From: Sperchopsis tessellata
Lineage: Eukaryota; Arthropoda; Insecta; Coleoptera; Hydrophilidae
DNA length: 41,895 nucleotides
Direction: 5' to 3'
Assembly (NCBI GenBank): GCA_033557685.1
Contig: JAWQRN010000068.1
Span: 1-41,895 of the forward strand
A program made the position numbers and the translations under genes. The notes under the pieces were generated by a model that saw only the letters and a list, made by a program, of their open reading frames with translations, was not told the DNA's origin and ran no database searches. Positions 9,923 through 20,599 of the stretch are shown here, in pieces; position 1 is the first letter of the stretch; the number at the start of each line of letters is the position of its first letter.

Positions 9923-10599
9923 GCCAAGATAAACACTTTAACTAGAGTTGAAATAGAGTTTACCTGAATGAAAACTTGGTCAGTATTCTTCCCTAAAATA
10001 TTCCCAAATGTAAACGACAACAATGTACTTTATTTAAAGAAATATATAGAAGTGTTGATTTGATTGATACAAATATTTTAATTATAGAAAGAAATTCCCC
10101 GTAGCTTGCATTTATAAATTAAGAAAGAAGGAGGTAAGGTACCTACACAGATCATCATCAAGCCGAACCTAGCTCAGAAAGAGTCACGATATAAACAGTA
10201 TAGAGTTGAGCGTTGCATTCAACTTCAGTTAAATTCAATGGGATAAACGAAATAATAAAAGTGAAGTGAACATCGACCAATCATATCTCAGAAAAATAAG
10301 ATGCTGCTTCTAAGAAGCGCTGATGGATAGGCCAGAGAGTATATTTTTCAGAAAAATAATTACATGCGTCATTGCTATTTTACGTTTATATTCGACATAT
10401 TTTCTTTTTATTCTACATTGTAATCTTTCTCCAGCAGTTTTTAAAAGAATCAATTTCAAAGTTTTTTTCTATTTAGTTTTTGTTCAGCTAAGTGAAATGT
10501 TTTTATGTAGAGTTTTTCATACGATTATATACCCTAAAAAATTTAGGAAAACACAAAACAACTATTTTCAGTAAGAAACTTTTACGAAAAATGTTTTAG
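9923..10599. other. End of the enkurin intron
   Basis: No coding homology is visible. A plus-strand frame at 10323-10574 is Phe/Ile/Leu-rich and has no recognisable domain; it lies immediately before the exon 2 acceptor and is most likely AT-rich chance coding. The last bases, ATGTTTTAG, are the acceptor. Confidence 0.45.
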
Positions 10600-10791
10600 G
10601 GATTGAAATTAAATTGGGAAGAATTGCAGAAGCAGTATCAAGGTTTACCAATAATGACCGACACAATTCCTAAAATAATGAGAAAATCAAAGCTTGAGGC
10701 AGATTTGAAGCAATTAGAAAAGGATATAGTGCTAGTGGAAAGACATCCATATATTTATGTATATAACGATGATGAATTGTCATCTAAATAG
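10600..10791 (+). CDS. ENKUR: Enkurin, exon 2 (residues 207-269)
   Basis: The terminal coding exon begins GGATTGAAATTAAATTGG after TTTTAG and ends at the TAG at 10789-10791. It encodes the conserved C-terminal half of the enkurin domain: LNWEELQKQYQGL, then TIPKIMRKSKLEADLKQLEKD and HPYIYVYNDD. Human enkurin has KKNWEEVHKEFQSL, IPKKIRKQRLE and HKIIYI at the matching places. In vertebrates this end includes the calmodulin-binding IQ-like region. Without exon 1 the piece has no start codon. No AATAAA is evident in the next 280 bases. A polyadenylation site was not located. Confidence 0.94.
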   Translation, partial: GLKLNWEELQKQYQGLPIMTDTIPKIMRKSKLEADLKQLEKDIVLVERHPYIYVYNDDELSSK

Positions 10792-11199
10792 ACTATTCGG
10801 AATGAAATATATTTTTATTTTGGTGAGCTGTTTGATTTTATTATCTTATATTTAAATTTGTGTTTGAGGTTTAGATCGCCACCCTAAGACTTAACATATT
10901 GTAGTTTAAAAAAAACTTTTTTTATTAGTTTGTCCAATATTAGTATGCGTCTCGCAAAATAATTTCCTATATAAGCAATCCTATAAGGTGTGTTTACACT
11001 CTTAGACCACAAAAACCATGATATACTTTAATTACTAAACATTTATATGCTTCCAAACGAAGCATACGTAGCATTGATTTTGTCAGACAATGCTTATAAT
11101 TGGCTTGCAACAAATAATAATTTGGCCTAGTGCCAAACGTTCTAGTTTCCTTACATAAATATAATATAAGGAGTTTACGCTCAAAACAACAACTGTTTA
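10792..11199. other. Enkurin 3' UTR and intergenic DNA
   Basis: AT-rich sequence that must contain the enkurin 3' UTR. I see no canonical AATAAA before about 11290, so the end of the transcript cannot be placed. Confidence 0.4.
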
Positions 11200-11650
11200 A
11201 TGCTCATATAGTATCCCACATAACTTATCGAATATACGCATGGAGAGTACTACATATATAAATATAAAACGCATCCAAATAGCCCCAAAGCACTAATAAA
11301 CCTCTACAGAAGAACTCCAACACGAAACGTGTGCCAAACAGAAACTAAGGTAGATATGAAGATAAATTATCAATACATGCATACAATAAAACAAATATTG
11401 AACTGTCACACGAATCAAATATTAAAATTAAAACCAAGAAGGAAATACATGCTCATGAACATACAAGACCGAAAGATGTCCATACTACACAATCAGTTGT
11501 CAGAAGAAATCAAGGACATCCAAAAGATAAGTTCATTCAATAACGAACTACAGGAATACTTGGTGAATATACAATTGACGAAGCAATAAAGAAACTAAGA
11601 GCTTCGAGTCCAATAGGATACAAATTTATATTAGATTATATCAATATATA
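11200..11650 (+). mobile_element. Possible LINE linker fragment
   Basis: An 86-residue polar frame at 11329-11589 is followed in another frame by YTIDEAIKKLRASSPIG at about 11558-11610. This resembles the EEI..AIKKLK..KAPG.DGI linker that precedes LINE reverse transcriptase. The similarity is short and the rest is not recognisable, so the call is tentative. Confidence 0.35.
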
Positions 11651-11681
11651 CTAACTTAGAAGCATAAATTATAATATAAAC

Positions 11682-11696
11682 TATGTGTGTGTGTAT
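11682..11696. repeat. Short (TG)n microsatellite
   Basis: A small TGTGTGTGTG run in AT-rich DNA. Confidence 0.7.
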
Positions 11697-11774
11697 ATTT
11701 AAATTTGTATGACTTTTATATATAAGTTTCTTTGCTATAATGACAATACGTTAGTTTTTTTAAAAATGTTCTAT

Positions 11775-11830
11775 ATTTCAATGACACTACATTTCGGCTT
11801 GCTTAATGTATAGCCTTTCTCAAGTACATT
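11775..11830 (-). repeat. Hammerhead-like motif, Penelope-type relic (tentative)
   Basis: On the minus strand the order is CTTGAGAAAGGC, a variable loop, then GCCGAAATGTAGTGTC. GGC and GCC can pair as a short stem directly before GAAA, as helix II does in hammerhead ribozymes of Penelope-like elements. The CUGANGA box is not exact (CTTGAGA), so an active ribozyme is unlikely as it stands. The repeat at 741-962 and 38176-38334 has a similar layout. Confidence 0.35.
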
Positions 11831-12328
11831 GTATGTCTGAACACAAAAAATATGTTGTTTACCCACTATTATTAGCTAACAAATGTATAACAATTTTTCA
11901 TTCAATATCAACTACTTATTTGTACAATACATATTTTTAGTTATTAATAAAATGAAAATTGTTGAATAATCTAACATAAGAAGTCAAATCAAAATATTTC
12001 GAGTACTCAAACAATGCATATTATTTGTTAATCCAACCAAAAAACAGTCTTCAAATTACAAATATTATTTGTTATGTGCACCAATTAATATTTGGTGTCG
12101 AAACCAGAAATTCCATTCATTTAGAATATATTATATGATCTAATTTTATTTTTTTTACCCCCCACTTTACCAGCCTGTAACATTTTGAATTTTTTTTTTA
12201 ATTCTTTTGTGTATTCTTAATAAATATCTGGTAAAAATATTTATAGCAAAAATATTTTTTTTATCGAACTTTAAAAAACGTCCAAAATTTGTGCCTCTAG
12301 ACTAGAATACCCCTTAAAATGTTTAAGA

Positions 12329-12726
12329 TGTTATAAATAATGTATTGTTTTCACTGAGTTTACAAATAACAATTCAACAAATTTAAAGAGTATTAACTTA
12401 TAAAGTGCATAAGTTATAGTAACACAGCAATATTCACACAGTTTTTATATAACCGTTATAGCAACAATATTTATATCAGTAAAGTTCTCGTCCGAGTACA
12501 CGCGTTGTACTGGATTGTCAGAACTCGGTAATGGGAACTGGTGAATCGAACTACGCTCCGCAAGCAGGACCCTCGGTTTTATATGCCGATGATATTTCCG
12601 ACGGAACTCCGATGAAGCGGCCTTAGTTGGGCGAGCTTCTTGTCTCATCTGGTACAGTCGACTACTGACTAAAATATGATGTAGTAGTGCTCAGTGGTGT
12701 AGAGACTCTGCAGTAGTATCGTAACA
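12329..12726 (-). mobile_element. Ty3/Gypsy 3' LTR, 398 bp
   Basis: On the minus strand this starts TGTTACGATA at 12726 and ends TTATAACA at 12329, giving the TG..CA termini of an LTR. It is immediately preceded by a polypurine tract, and the integrase of a Gypsy element lies upstream in the same orientation. A TATAAAA box within CATATAAAACC (around 12573-12583) is placed as in LTR promoters. The minus-strand frame at 12648-12445 is LTR sequence, not a gene. No second LTR copy is in the window, so identity between LTRs cannot be used for dating. Confidence 0.8.
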
Positions 12727-12740
12727 TTACCCCTCCTTAA
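12727..12740 (-). other. Polypurine tract of the Gypsy element
   Basis: The minus-strand sequence AAGGAGGGGTAA ends directly at the first LTR base. In LTR retrotransposons this tract primes plus-strand DNA synthesis. Its placement confirms the LTR boundary and the element's orientation. Confidence 0.75.
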
Positions 12741-14175
12741 TTATGTTTGTCCCGAACAGGAACACCTGCAGAATCATTCCTGAAAAGGCAATGTGGCTTC
12801 AAACATCCAGAGATTTGGCCTTCCCAAATTAAAGAATTTCTGTTAATCTTTTACGTATGTTCGAATGGCGGCGGCTGCAAGTTAACTGTTAACATCATCA
12901 TCGCATCCAAAGTTGATAGACTTCCTCAGTTTTTCTCGCCAATAGTTTGTGTCAATAGTCACAGGCTTTACCTTTTTCGCAGACTGAATAATAGTAGAAA
13001 TATGAAGTTTTCTCAGTGGTAACTAATACATCACAATCTTCACATCGGAATCCTTGAAGATGAATTCTATCATATTTCGGACTGCTTACCAACTCAGTCG
13101 ATCGAGTCCACACTCACGTCATGGAATGGCTAATTTCTGGTAACCATGCTGTTTTGTAGTCACTTGCATTGCAGATGAGACTTGCTCTTCATGACCAAAT
13201 AATAAATGGATCTGTCTTGATTACCCAACTGCAGAACATGCTGACCGAATTTAACTTGGCTATGTAGTTCAACAAGTCCTTGGAATATCGTGCGGAACTG
13301 CTTGAAATACCCCAGAACATATCAGATCATGTACCACAGTAGGCCAGTGACCATTCTTGACTGGCACCAAACATATATCATTCTTGCTCTGTTAACACCT
13401 TACAGTCCAGCCGATAACCTTCCTGGATCGTCACAAATGACTCAAACTTCTCTTGGTCCTTGACTTGTAATTTCTCAACATGACGATGTGCATCTTCTTG
13501 GAAGCCGGATTATGGGGCTAACTGATTATAGTGCATGACTTTTGGTTTTCCTCATTGTGGTTTCTTGATACGGTATATCAATTCATAAATTTACTACTCC
13601 ATATGACCCCTCCCATGATGATTGCAGTTTGGGGCTTAGATCTTTCCGGCATTATTGATTATACAGCCAGACCAATTCGCCTTCCTTGAATCCTACAGCT
13701 TCTGCTCGTACATCATTTCTCTAATTCATTCCATCACTAGCAATATGGATGTTGTTTCGGACAAGATTGCATATGTTTCGGACCTGCTGCCTATTCATCT
13801 TAACAAACACTTCTGAAGCTGTCGAGGGTTCTTAGTTCGGTAGGAAATATGCTGCAACCAATTTACTGAAATAATCCATGGCAACCAGTATATGTTTGTT
13901 TTCAGTTTTTGAGAACTGCCCATCTACATCTATAGTAATTCTCTCGAAAATGGCTTCCTACTTTATACTGTTTCATCAGAGCCTTTCTCCTTCTTCCCAG
14001 ACCATTAATTGCTGCACATCTCCGATACTATTATTTGACATCATTGTGTGTTGACTCAATAAAATTGTTATTGAACCTTCTCTTCTGTTTTTCTTACACC
14101 TAAATGGCTCCGGAACTCCCATTGCATAGTTCTTGCCTTTTTTTAGGTAGCACCAGTTTTGGGGTCTCTTCATTC
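12741..14175 (-). mobile_element. Ty3/Gypsy integrase and pol end, heavily mutated
   Basis: On the minus strand, pieces in several frames give VAMDYFSKLVAAYFLPN near 13890-13840, which is the integrase core (D.F.KW.EA..), followed after a deletion by HIASDGMN, GFKEGELVWLYN near 13700-13660, LSPKLQSSWEG near 13640-13610 and KPKVMHYN near 13540. These are integrase core and C-terminal motifs of the 412/Osvaldo type of Gypsy element. The second half of the core, with the third acidic residue, is deleted. From 13500 to 12741 a further region before the polypurine tract contains VHDLICSGVFQAVP, a possible extra reading frame I cannot assign. Stops and frameshifts are frequent. Confidence 0.75.
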
Positions 14176-14178
14176 CCT

Positions 14179-14322
14179 AACTATGGTAAGGCTTTATACA
14201 ATGCAAAGAAGAATTCTTCCATTAATATAAACAGACAAAAATTGTTAACACAACTGAAAATAACAAAATTATAAAAAACTGATGTAGGTGTAATCTACCA
14301 CAACGCTGGAGGAGAAGTAGAG
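14179..14322 (+). mobile_element. Mutator-like transposase fragment, second copy
   Basis: This closely matches 18257-18397 within the Mutator-like transposase: both share TAAGGCTTTATACAATGCAA and GGTGTAATCTACCACAA. The homology stops sharply near 14179 where the Gypsy integrase region begins, so the Gypsy element or a deletion cut this copy. It is one more copy of the 18020-20027 family, reduced to about 144 bp. Confidence 0.75.
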
Positions 14323-15049
14323 TAGATACTCATCTAAATCGAAATTTAATTGAAACAGACAGATAACCTAACTTCTCCAGAAATTTTTCACTGCATTATC
14401 ATATGTATTATATAACTAAATGACCATTTGCCGAGAAAAACACAAAGAACTACACAGAGTGATAAATACAAATTTACAAAGTCCTAGACAGTGAACTATC
14501 TTTCAATCACATGCTGAACTATCAGAGGAATGTGGAAGTAAACTTTGTAAAGACATTATTTAATTTCAATATTTCTTTCCTAGGTAATCTAAAATTTCAC
14601 TACTTTAATCAGTTCTGTTTCTATAAACAGTGTAGGTGCCTTTAATAATTAAAATGGTGTTATTAAATTGTATATGCAATATTTCTGTTATTTTTAAGAA
14701 AACGGTCCATATTTACAACATTATTGTGGCGAAAATTGTTAATATTTTTTGAAAATATTTTAAATAATTGTCCAAACCGCCTTTGACATTCTTGCAAAAT
14801 GTGGTAAAATTATGTTACTTAGTTGTTTAACTCTTTGTGGAACAAAGGTTTCGGAATCTTTAAAACCATCTGGCACAAAGATTTATTTTTTGTTACATTT
14901 AAAAATTTATTGGGCATACTAATTCAAATTAAGGTTTATTGCGAAATAAAATAAGTTTTTTTTAAATATTTTTATTAAATATATTAATTTATAGGTGGTA
15001 CCATAGAAGTACCACCATGACCCAACGCATTAATAATTAATTGTATATA
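14323..15049. other. Intergenic, nothing recognised
   Basis: AT-rich sequence between the Mutator-like fragment and the piggyBac end. I see no coding motif, repeat or RNA gene. Confidence 0.4.
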
Positions 15050-15559
15050 TATTATGTTTTGTTGAAGCAGTTTTTAGTGCTATTTAAGCATAATGGTACT
15101 TTGCATGTGCTACATTTCCATTTAGTCCTAACTTGTTAGCACAGCGTCTTCTTGTACTATGGACTGGTTGATTCATGGAATTCATTAGACGAAATTCTGG
15201 AATAACATAAGGTTTGTGTGCCCTAATTTGGACAAGCAAGGGAGACTTCTTACATTTTATAGATGCTTTAAGTAATAGACTTTGACTAATGGCTCTCTGA
15301 AAATCCTTCATAGTCATTAGTATGTAAGTAAGTAAATAAGTAGTATTTATGAACCTATTAAAAGATGGAAAATATATATAAGTACATAATATAATACAAT
15401 TTTGGCCAACATCAACTAATTACAAATACATAGCGCAATTTAAAACATATCTATAAAAATACATTTCAAGGCGACGGAAAGTCAATTTAAAAATCAAAAT
15501 CCAAAAACTCGTCTAAACTATAAAATGGGTGATTCAAGAAAACTGTCTTGACTCTGCGT

Positions 15560-16120
15560 CAAAACTCTAAACAAGTAGGAGCATCCCTGAAAGACCGAGG
15601 CAGTAAAACCCCAAATAAATAGGTGATCTTATATAGAACTCCGAATATGGTATACATAAATGAAAATTTTCACCCGATCTCGTGCTATAATTGTGCACAT
15701 CATTTGCAATTGTAAATTTGTCCTTATGTTTGCGAATCAATGACACCACCTCCAGAACAAACAGTGCCACCACCGTCAGTATCCCGCGCCGGACAAACAA
15801 GGGTCTAAAGTGCTCTGGAGTTCGGCCGCCGATGAAGCTCTAACAGCACGCTTCTGAATAACCAGAATTGTATTCATGTTTTCGAGAGCTGTGAATCCCC
15901 TGATGCATAAAGCTTATTGCATTCTAGATTCGAAAAGTGCAAAATAGACCGTTCTAGCAGACGCAGAACCGAGCTCCCTGAATACAGTCTTTATAGCAAA
16001 ACAAGGATCCACTTAAGCCTATCATCAATCAGTAACCCCAAGAACTGATGAACATCTGCTCGCAATAGATCCACGTTGTTAACTTTTATTGTCAGATCTA
16101 TATCCAACTTGAAATGTATA
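15560..16120 (-). mobile_element. LINE C-terminal fragment inside piggyBac
   Basis: The minus strand shows HQFLGLLIDDRLKW near 16050-16010, a reverse transcriptase thumb motif, and downstream FVLEVVSLIRKHKD and VHNYSTRSGEN at about 15750-15660, typical of CR1/Jockey-type C-termini. It lies in the gap of the piggyBac transposase, so it was inserted there or was brought in with the neighbouring sequence. The frame is broken. Confidence 0.7.
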
Positions 16121-16199
16121 TATACGATTTTACTGGGCTCAATTTAAACTATTTGTCAAATAAAATTTTGTTTTAATTAGCATCAGTTATTTACAGATT

Positions 16200-16268
16200 T
16201 AACACTAACATTTTATTTACAAACACTTATTCACTAATTTAACTAACATTTTATTTACAAACACTCAA
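16200..16268. repeat. Tandem duplication, about 43-bp unit
   Basis: TAACATTTTATTTACAAACACT occurs twice (near 16206 and 16248), with related sequence around each copy. It is AT-rich and non-coding, and lies inside the sequence that splits piggyBac. Confidence 0.7.
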
Positions 16269-16269
16269 C

Positions 16270-16870
16270 TATTTACATTTAATATTATAGTTATATCACC
16301 CGAGCGCGATACACTTCTTGAGTACTGACTTGACCGGAAATCACTTGTGAACAGTCTTCCTCATCGGATGCCCTTCCCTTTAGCCAGTTATGCTTTTTTT
16401 TTTGTTTTTCTTACGAATTCCAGATAGCAAACTTATTCTTCCAGCTGTTTTACTCAATCATTCAGTGCGCCATGATTAAAACATGGACTATGAGCATTGT
16501 TTGAGGTATCCGCATTATTTTATATTTCGTTGTCCCCCGTATAATTGTCGATGAAACTTGAATTTATTGTTGTTTTTAATCTAGAGACCAGCTGATCTTT
16601 CTTTCTCACTTTACTTTGCCTCGTTTTTGCAGCTCTTCTTTTAGTTCTGTATATTTAAGGGCTGCTATCCTTATATTACACATGCTGTCCGTCATTATAA
16701 TTTAATAATTCAAGCAATTGATTGATTACACCAAATTTATGATTGGTGACGTACTTACTCAGTACAATTGTATATCTGGAGTTAACACACTAAAAACTGT
16801 TTTCCGTCACTACTATGTACTATTATCGAAGCGTTTAATACACGGTTTTACAATTCTTTTTCTTTTTGTT
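16270..16870. other. Unassigned part of the piggyBac-splitting insertion
   Basis: The minus strand shows short basic stretches (KRRAAKTRQSKVRKK near 16620-16580) that could derive from a DNA-binding or coiled-coil protein, but no domain is secure. It belongs to the roughly 1.5 kb that separates the two piggyBac parts. Confidence 0.35.
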
Positions 16871-17690
16871 GATAGTTTTAGTTCACCATAAGAATTAACT
16901 ACACAAGCAACTACGAAATACCACATAATCCGGTGCCACCACTTCTTGCTTTTGTGATCTATTTAATTTTTTGGTCGAAATGATCAACACAGTTCATATG
17001 TGCATTATAGTCCAGTATCATTTTTGGACAGGAAATTTCAAGAACGTCACCATTTTTTTGTTTCCTCTTGACATGCACATTGCCATTTAGTTCATGATAA
17101 TTTGATACCAAATGAACAGACAAATTGTACTTCCATTTAACTGCTACTAAATATGTATTACTTGCGCAAAAATAAAAATCTCCTCGTTTCAGATTCTTAT
17201 CAGCTAGAAATACAGGAAGATATTTGAGACTTGAATTTATGGTTCCACAAGAATAGACATTTGTTTGCAATAAATCTTCTAAAAGTGCGACACTTCTAAA
17301 ATAAATACACGATGTTTCTTGTATTGTATTTCTTAAGTAAGATCTTTTACTACCTTAGTTCCAAGTGATTTGTCCACAGCATTCTTTACTTTGCCAGTAT
17401 AAATTTGGAATTTCCATGCGTACCCAGATGGATCTGCTAGCACCCATACCTTATAGCTTCTCTTTAGTGGCTTCTTAGACATGTACTGCTTCATAGATGA
17501 TCGACCTTTAAATTTAATCATCAACTAGTCTATAGCGACAAATTCAGATGGTAAGTAGCATTTTTTTAAAATTTGTTTATAATAAATAAAGAAAGGGCTC
17601 TAATTTATAAAGCTTATTAAATTCTGGATGATTTCTGGCAAGTGCATTGTCCAATGTATATTACCCAAAAACCTATTTTTCTATAAAGTT

Positions 17691-18019
17691 GGTAAGTATA
17701 TTCCCTATATTGTATACATTATATTTATTAGAAATAAATATGTTAACTACTGATAGTAATGGCTCCACAAAAGGATAAATGCTTTTATAGCAAAAAGAGA
17801 ATAAACAAAAAAGGAAGTTATAAAAGCATATCGACAATGATTCGAAGTGCCACCTATAAATATGGTCACTCCTTTAATGCATTTTCTAGTGTGGTGAGTG
17901 TTTGATTATAAATGTTTTCAACGTTCATTGAGCCAATCACAATATATTTTCGGCTGTTATTATTGGACATCATATGAAAAATAATTATTTGTTGGCGTAC
18001 ACAATAAGTATTGTTATAT
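17691..18019. other. Spacer between piggyBac and Mutator-like element
   Basis: AT-rich. It should contain the 5' ends of both oppositely oriented elements, but no terminal repeats are recognisable. Confidence 0.35.
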
Positions 18020-20027
18020 ATGTGCACGTGCTGCTAACAACAAAGTATCAACAGGAGAGCATATTTGCTATCATCTTCGGCCATGGAAGCAAATATCAGC
18101 GAAGGATTTTGTCGCAGCATTGAAATGCATGGTGTGAGGTGTACAAAAATTAGTGTTAATGGGGATTCAAGTATGATTGCAAAAATTAAGGGGTTTGTAC
18201 CCTATGGACGATATAATGAAAAAAAAAAAATAGATTGCACTAATCATGCCATTAAGAACTATAGTAAGGCTTTATACAATGCAAAGAATACTTCCATTAA
18301 TAAAAGCGGGTGAAAATTTGTAACCCAACTGAAAATAACAGAACTACAAAAAGCTACTAAAGGTGTAATCTACCACAATGCTGGAGGTGAAGTAGAGGCC
18401 CTGAAAGTTGATCTTAGCAACATCATTACTAAAGTCTTTAGAAAGCAGGTAGAAGAGCTCAGAAAATGAGGAATATTGCATAACATTCAATGTAAGTTGT
18501 CCTAGTACAAATTAATTATTTACAGATAATTAATTGAAAACTGAATAATTAATGAAACTAATTTATACATAATTTTCCAGTTGGTCTTGGCTCATTAGTA
18601 AAAAATGCATACAAGCTCATAGATAATGGAACAAACAATATCGCTGAGCTATATATGTCCCTAATGGCGAAATTGAATGCTAGCAAACGCCTTAATCTCA
18701 CCCAAAGAAGTTCATTTCAGACGTGAGCTTTTATGTCCGGACTACAGTAAAACTTAGGCCATGACTGGCATGTAAGTTCATGGAAGAAATAATTAAATGG
18801 CAGTCCAGGAATTTATTTATATAAGAACTACTCATAAATCTGTAGAAAGGTCAAAGCTGCAACAAAGTTCAAAGCATTTATTTGTTAAAAAATCTAAAAC
18901 AAGTCTGCCAGATTTAGATTAAAGGCCAAAAGCTGAGCTATCTGAAATTGAATCTATCTATCTGAATCAGTATGTCAGCGAATATTGATGAGGCTACGGG
19001 TGAGCGAAGTCAACAATCTATATGACGCATATGAAAGATTTTTATTATTAGTAACTGCAGCATATTATTTATTTTTTCTATTTTTTTGGGTGACTAAGGA
19101 AAGAATATTAAATATAGATGGTGAAATAGAAGGGCATTTCGGTAATTCAATATACGAAGCTGAAAGAAGAGACCTGTTAAAAGCATCAATGTTTAGTGCT
19201 GTGGTTAAAAGAAGAAGCTCATCACCTTGCCATAATTTAGTGAATCAGATTTTATACAGCAGTAATATATAATTTGCAGCAATGGATTATGGTAAGATCA
19301 ACGAGACCAAACTAATAAAGCATATGAACGTAAAATGAATCATAAAATTCAGGTAAAGCCAGCTGGTCTATTAATACTGAATATGGATACCTTGACACCT
19401 CACCTGATTGTAAGAAAATATATGAACTCAATTAAAGTTATCGTGCTAAACATTTTTATCCATGTCATATCTTAAATCTTTAAGACTGATTGGCGATTGC
19501 TATATTGTTGAAGTAAAATACCTGTATAATACAGCGATGTCTGGAAAATGTCTTAATGAAGTTATTTTGGAAGATAAGCGGAACCTAGTATGCTTACACA
19601 TCAAAGACCATTTGAGAAAATAAAAAAGGAACCACCTTTACTATTGTCAGGTTTGTATTATGTCTTTGTCATGTCATGATATACAGTCACATGTAACACA
19701 CACAAATGCACGTACACATGCAAGTATATATATACATCCTTACAAAATATTTATTTTATTTTTATAGATTCAAGGAAAACTACACATCCGTCAAAGAACC
19801 ATGTATCATTTCAATGTTTATCGAGACCATAATGATGGCATTCACAGTGAAATCATTAAAAGAGATAACATTTTCTGGAAGATCATAATGTTCCCAAAGC
19901 TAAAACAATTTTCCAAGGAATATTTTCTTGCAGAAATTGTAAGAGGCAATATAAGTCGAGGACTAAAATGTGTGTCCTCAATTTATAATTGTCCACTAAT
20001 TTATGAAAGCTTCTTAAAATATGAGTG
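18020..20027 (+). pseudogene. Mutator-like transposase plus YqaJ-type nuclease domain
   Basis: The plus strand has, in order: SSSAMEANISEGFCRSIEMH and NGDSSMIAKIKGFVPYGRY with DCTNHAIKNYSKALYN (18068-18290), the Mutator-like domain common in arthropod proteins; DNGTNNIAELYMSLMAKLNA with KRLNLTQRSSFQT (18625-18720); SPGIY and KVKAATKF (about 18800-18870); ERRDLLKASMFSAVVKRRSSS with LVNQILYSSNI (19150-19270); AGLLINTEYGYLDTSPD (19360-19410); IVEVKYLYNTAM (19504-19540); and RDNIFWKIIMFPKLKQF (19860-19910). The last four match a YqaJ-like exonuclease fold, including the SPD and E.K residues of PD-(D/E)XK nucleases. Stops and frameshifts between segments indicate a dead copy. Some gaps may be introns. 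Confidence 0.78.
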
Positions 20028-20599
20028 AATGAATGACTATATAGTACAAAACTAATGAACTAGCATTTATCAGTTTGCAACTTCAATATTCATTAAGTAA
20101 CTCCAATTAAGATCTAGACTATGACATAGTAAATGATAAAAGCAATACAACTATTACTACTGTATTGTGGTTTTCTTATAGAGACTCATTATTAAAAATA
20201 ACAGAGTGAGCAAGTTAATGTTTGTGTAATTAATAGTTACTTCATTGTCAGTGATGATGAAGTTTAGATGCCATATTTTCTAGAAAGAACCATTGAAATT
20301 GTTTAAAATATCATTAGAGGTAGTAATGTTTTTCATCTACGTAATTATATATCTACTAAGCTTACCATTTAGTTCTTAATCTAACTGATCTCTATTTCAG
20401 TTATACAAGCTGTTAAATACTATAGGATTATATTTTGCAAATTTTCTTTTTTTGTTCATTAAATACAACAGAAGTTTCATTTTAGAAATAAAGGAAAATA
20501 AAATTATCATTTCTAATATTTAAAATTTTTATTAAAAATATATATTGGTCTCACAATTTACAAAGCAAAATGTTATTAAAGTTTCTTTTTGACAGCCAA
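20028..20599. other. Spacer after the Mutator-like element
   Basis: AT-rich sequence with no coding similarity. It may hold the 3' end of the Mutator-like element, whose terminal repeats are not recognisable. Confidence 0.4.

Larger units (their letters stand above)
2346..10599 (+). other. Enkurin intron (8254 nt), transposon-filled
   Basis: The donor is GTGAGT at 2346 and the acceptor TTTTAG ends at 10599. Phase 0 joining places LLA before GLKLNWEE, which is the continuous order in other enkurins, so the boundaries are well supported although no transcript was seen. The intron contains relics of Ty3/Gypsy, BEL/Pao, two LINE lineages, a SINE and hAT, all described separately. Stretches 2346-2829, 4421-4862, 5223-5479, 8543-8822 and 9386-9886 show nothing I can assign. 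Confidence 0.9.
15050..17690 (-). pseudogene. piggyBac-like transposase, split and inactive
   Basis: Minus-strand pieces follow piggyBac order: ARNHPEFNKLYKLEPFL near 17650-17600; AID.LMIKFKGRSSMKQYM at 17530-17480 with the first catalytic Asp; VWVLADPSGYAWKFQIYTGK; TNVYSCGTINSSLKYLP; KRGDFYFCAS; HLVSNYHELNG; and NCVDHFDQ near 16985 (third Asp). A frameshift follows, then KSKKWWHRIMWYFVVACVVNSY to about 16880. After a gap of about 1.5 kb the protein resumes at 15322-15050 with TMKDFQRAISQSLLLKA and the cysteine-rich tail (HSTRRRCAN, then in another frame TKWKCSTCKVPLCL). The DNFF segment holding the second catalytic Asp is deleted and a stop follows the first, so it cannot be active. Terminal repeats were not found. 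Confidence 0.88.

Noticed and set aside
10323..10574. Hydrophobic 83-codon frame just before enkurin exon 2, resembling a membrane protein
   Set aside because: Composition follows poly-T/AT-rich DNA, no recognisable family, and it lies inside the intron.
12747..13022. Plus-strand 91-codon frame
   Set aside because: It is antisense to the Gypsy element and begins in its polypurine-tract region.
19706..20028. Two overlapping plus-strand frames as separate small genes
   Set aside because: One of them matches the C-terminal part of the YqaJ-type region; both belong to the Mutator-like pseudogene.
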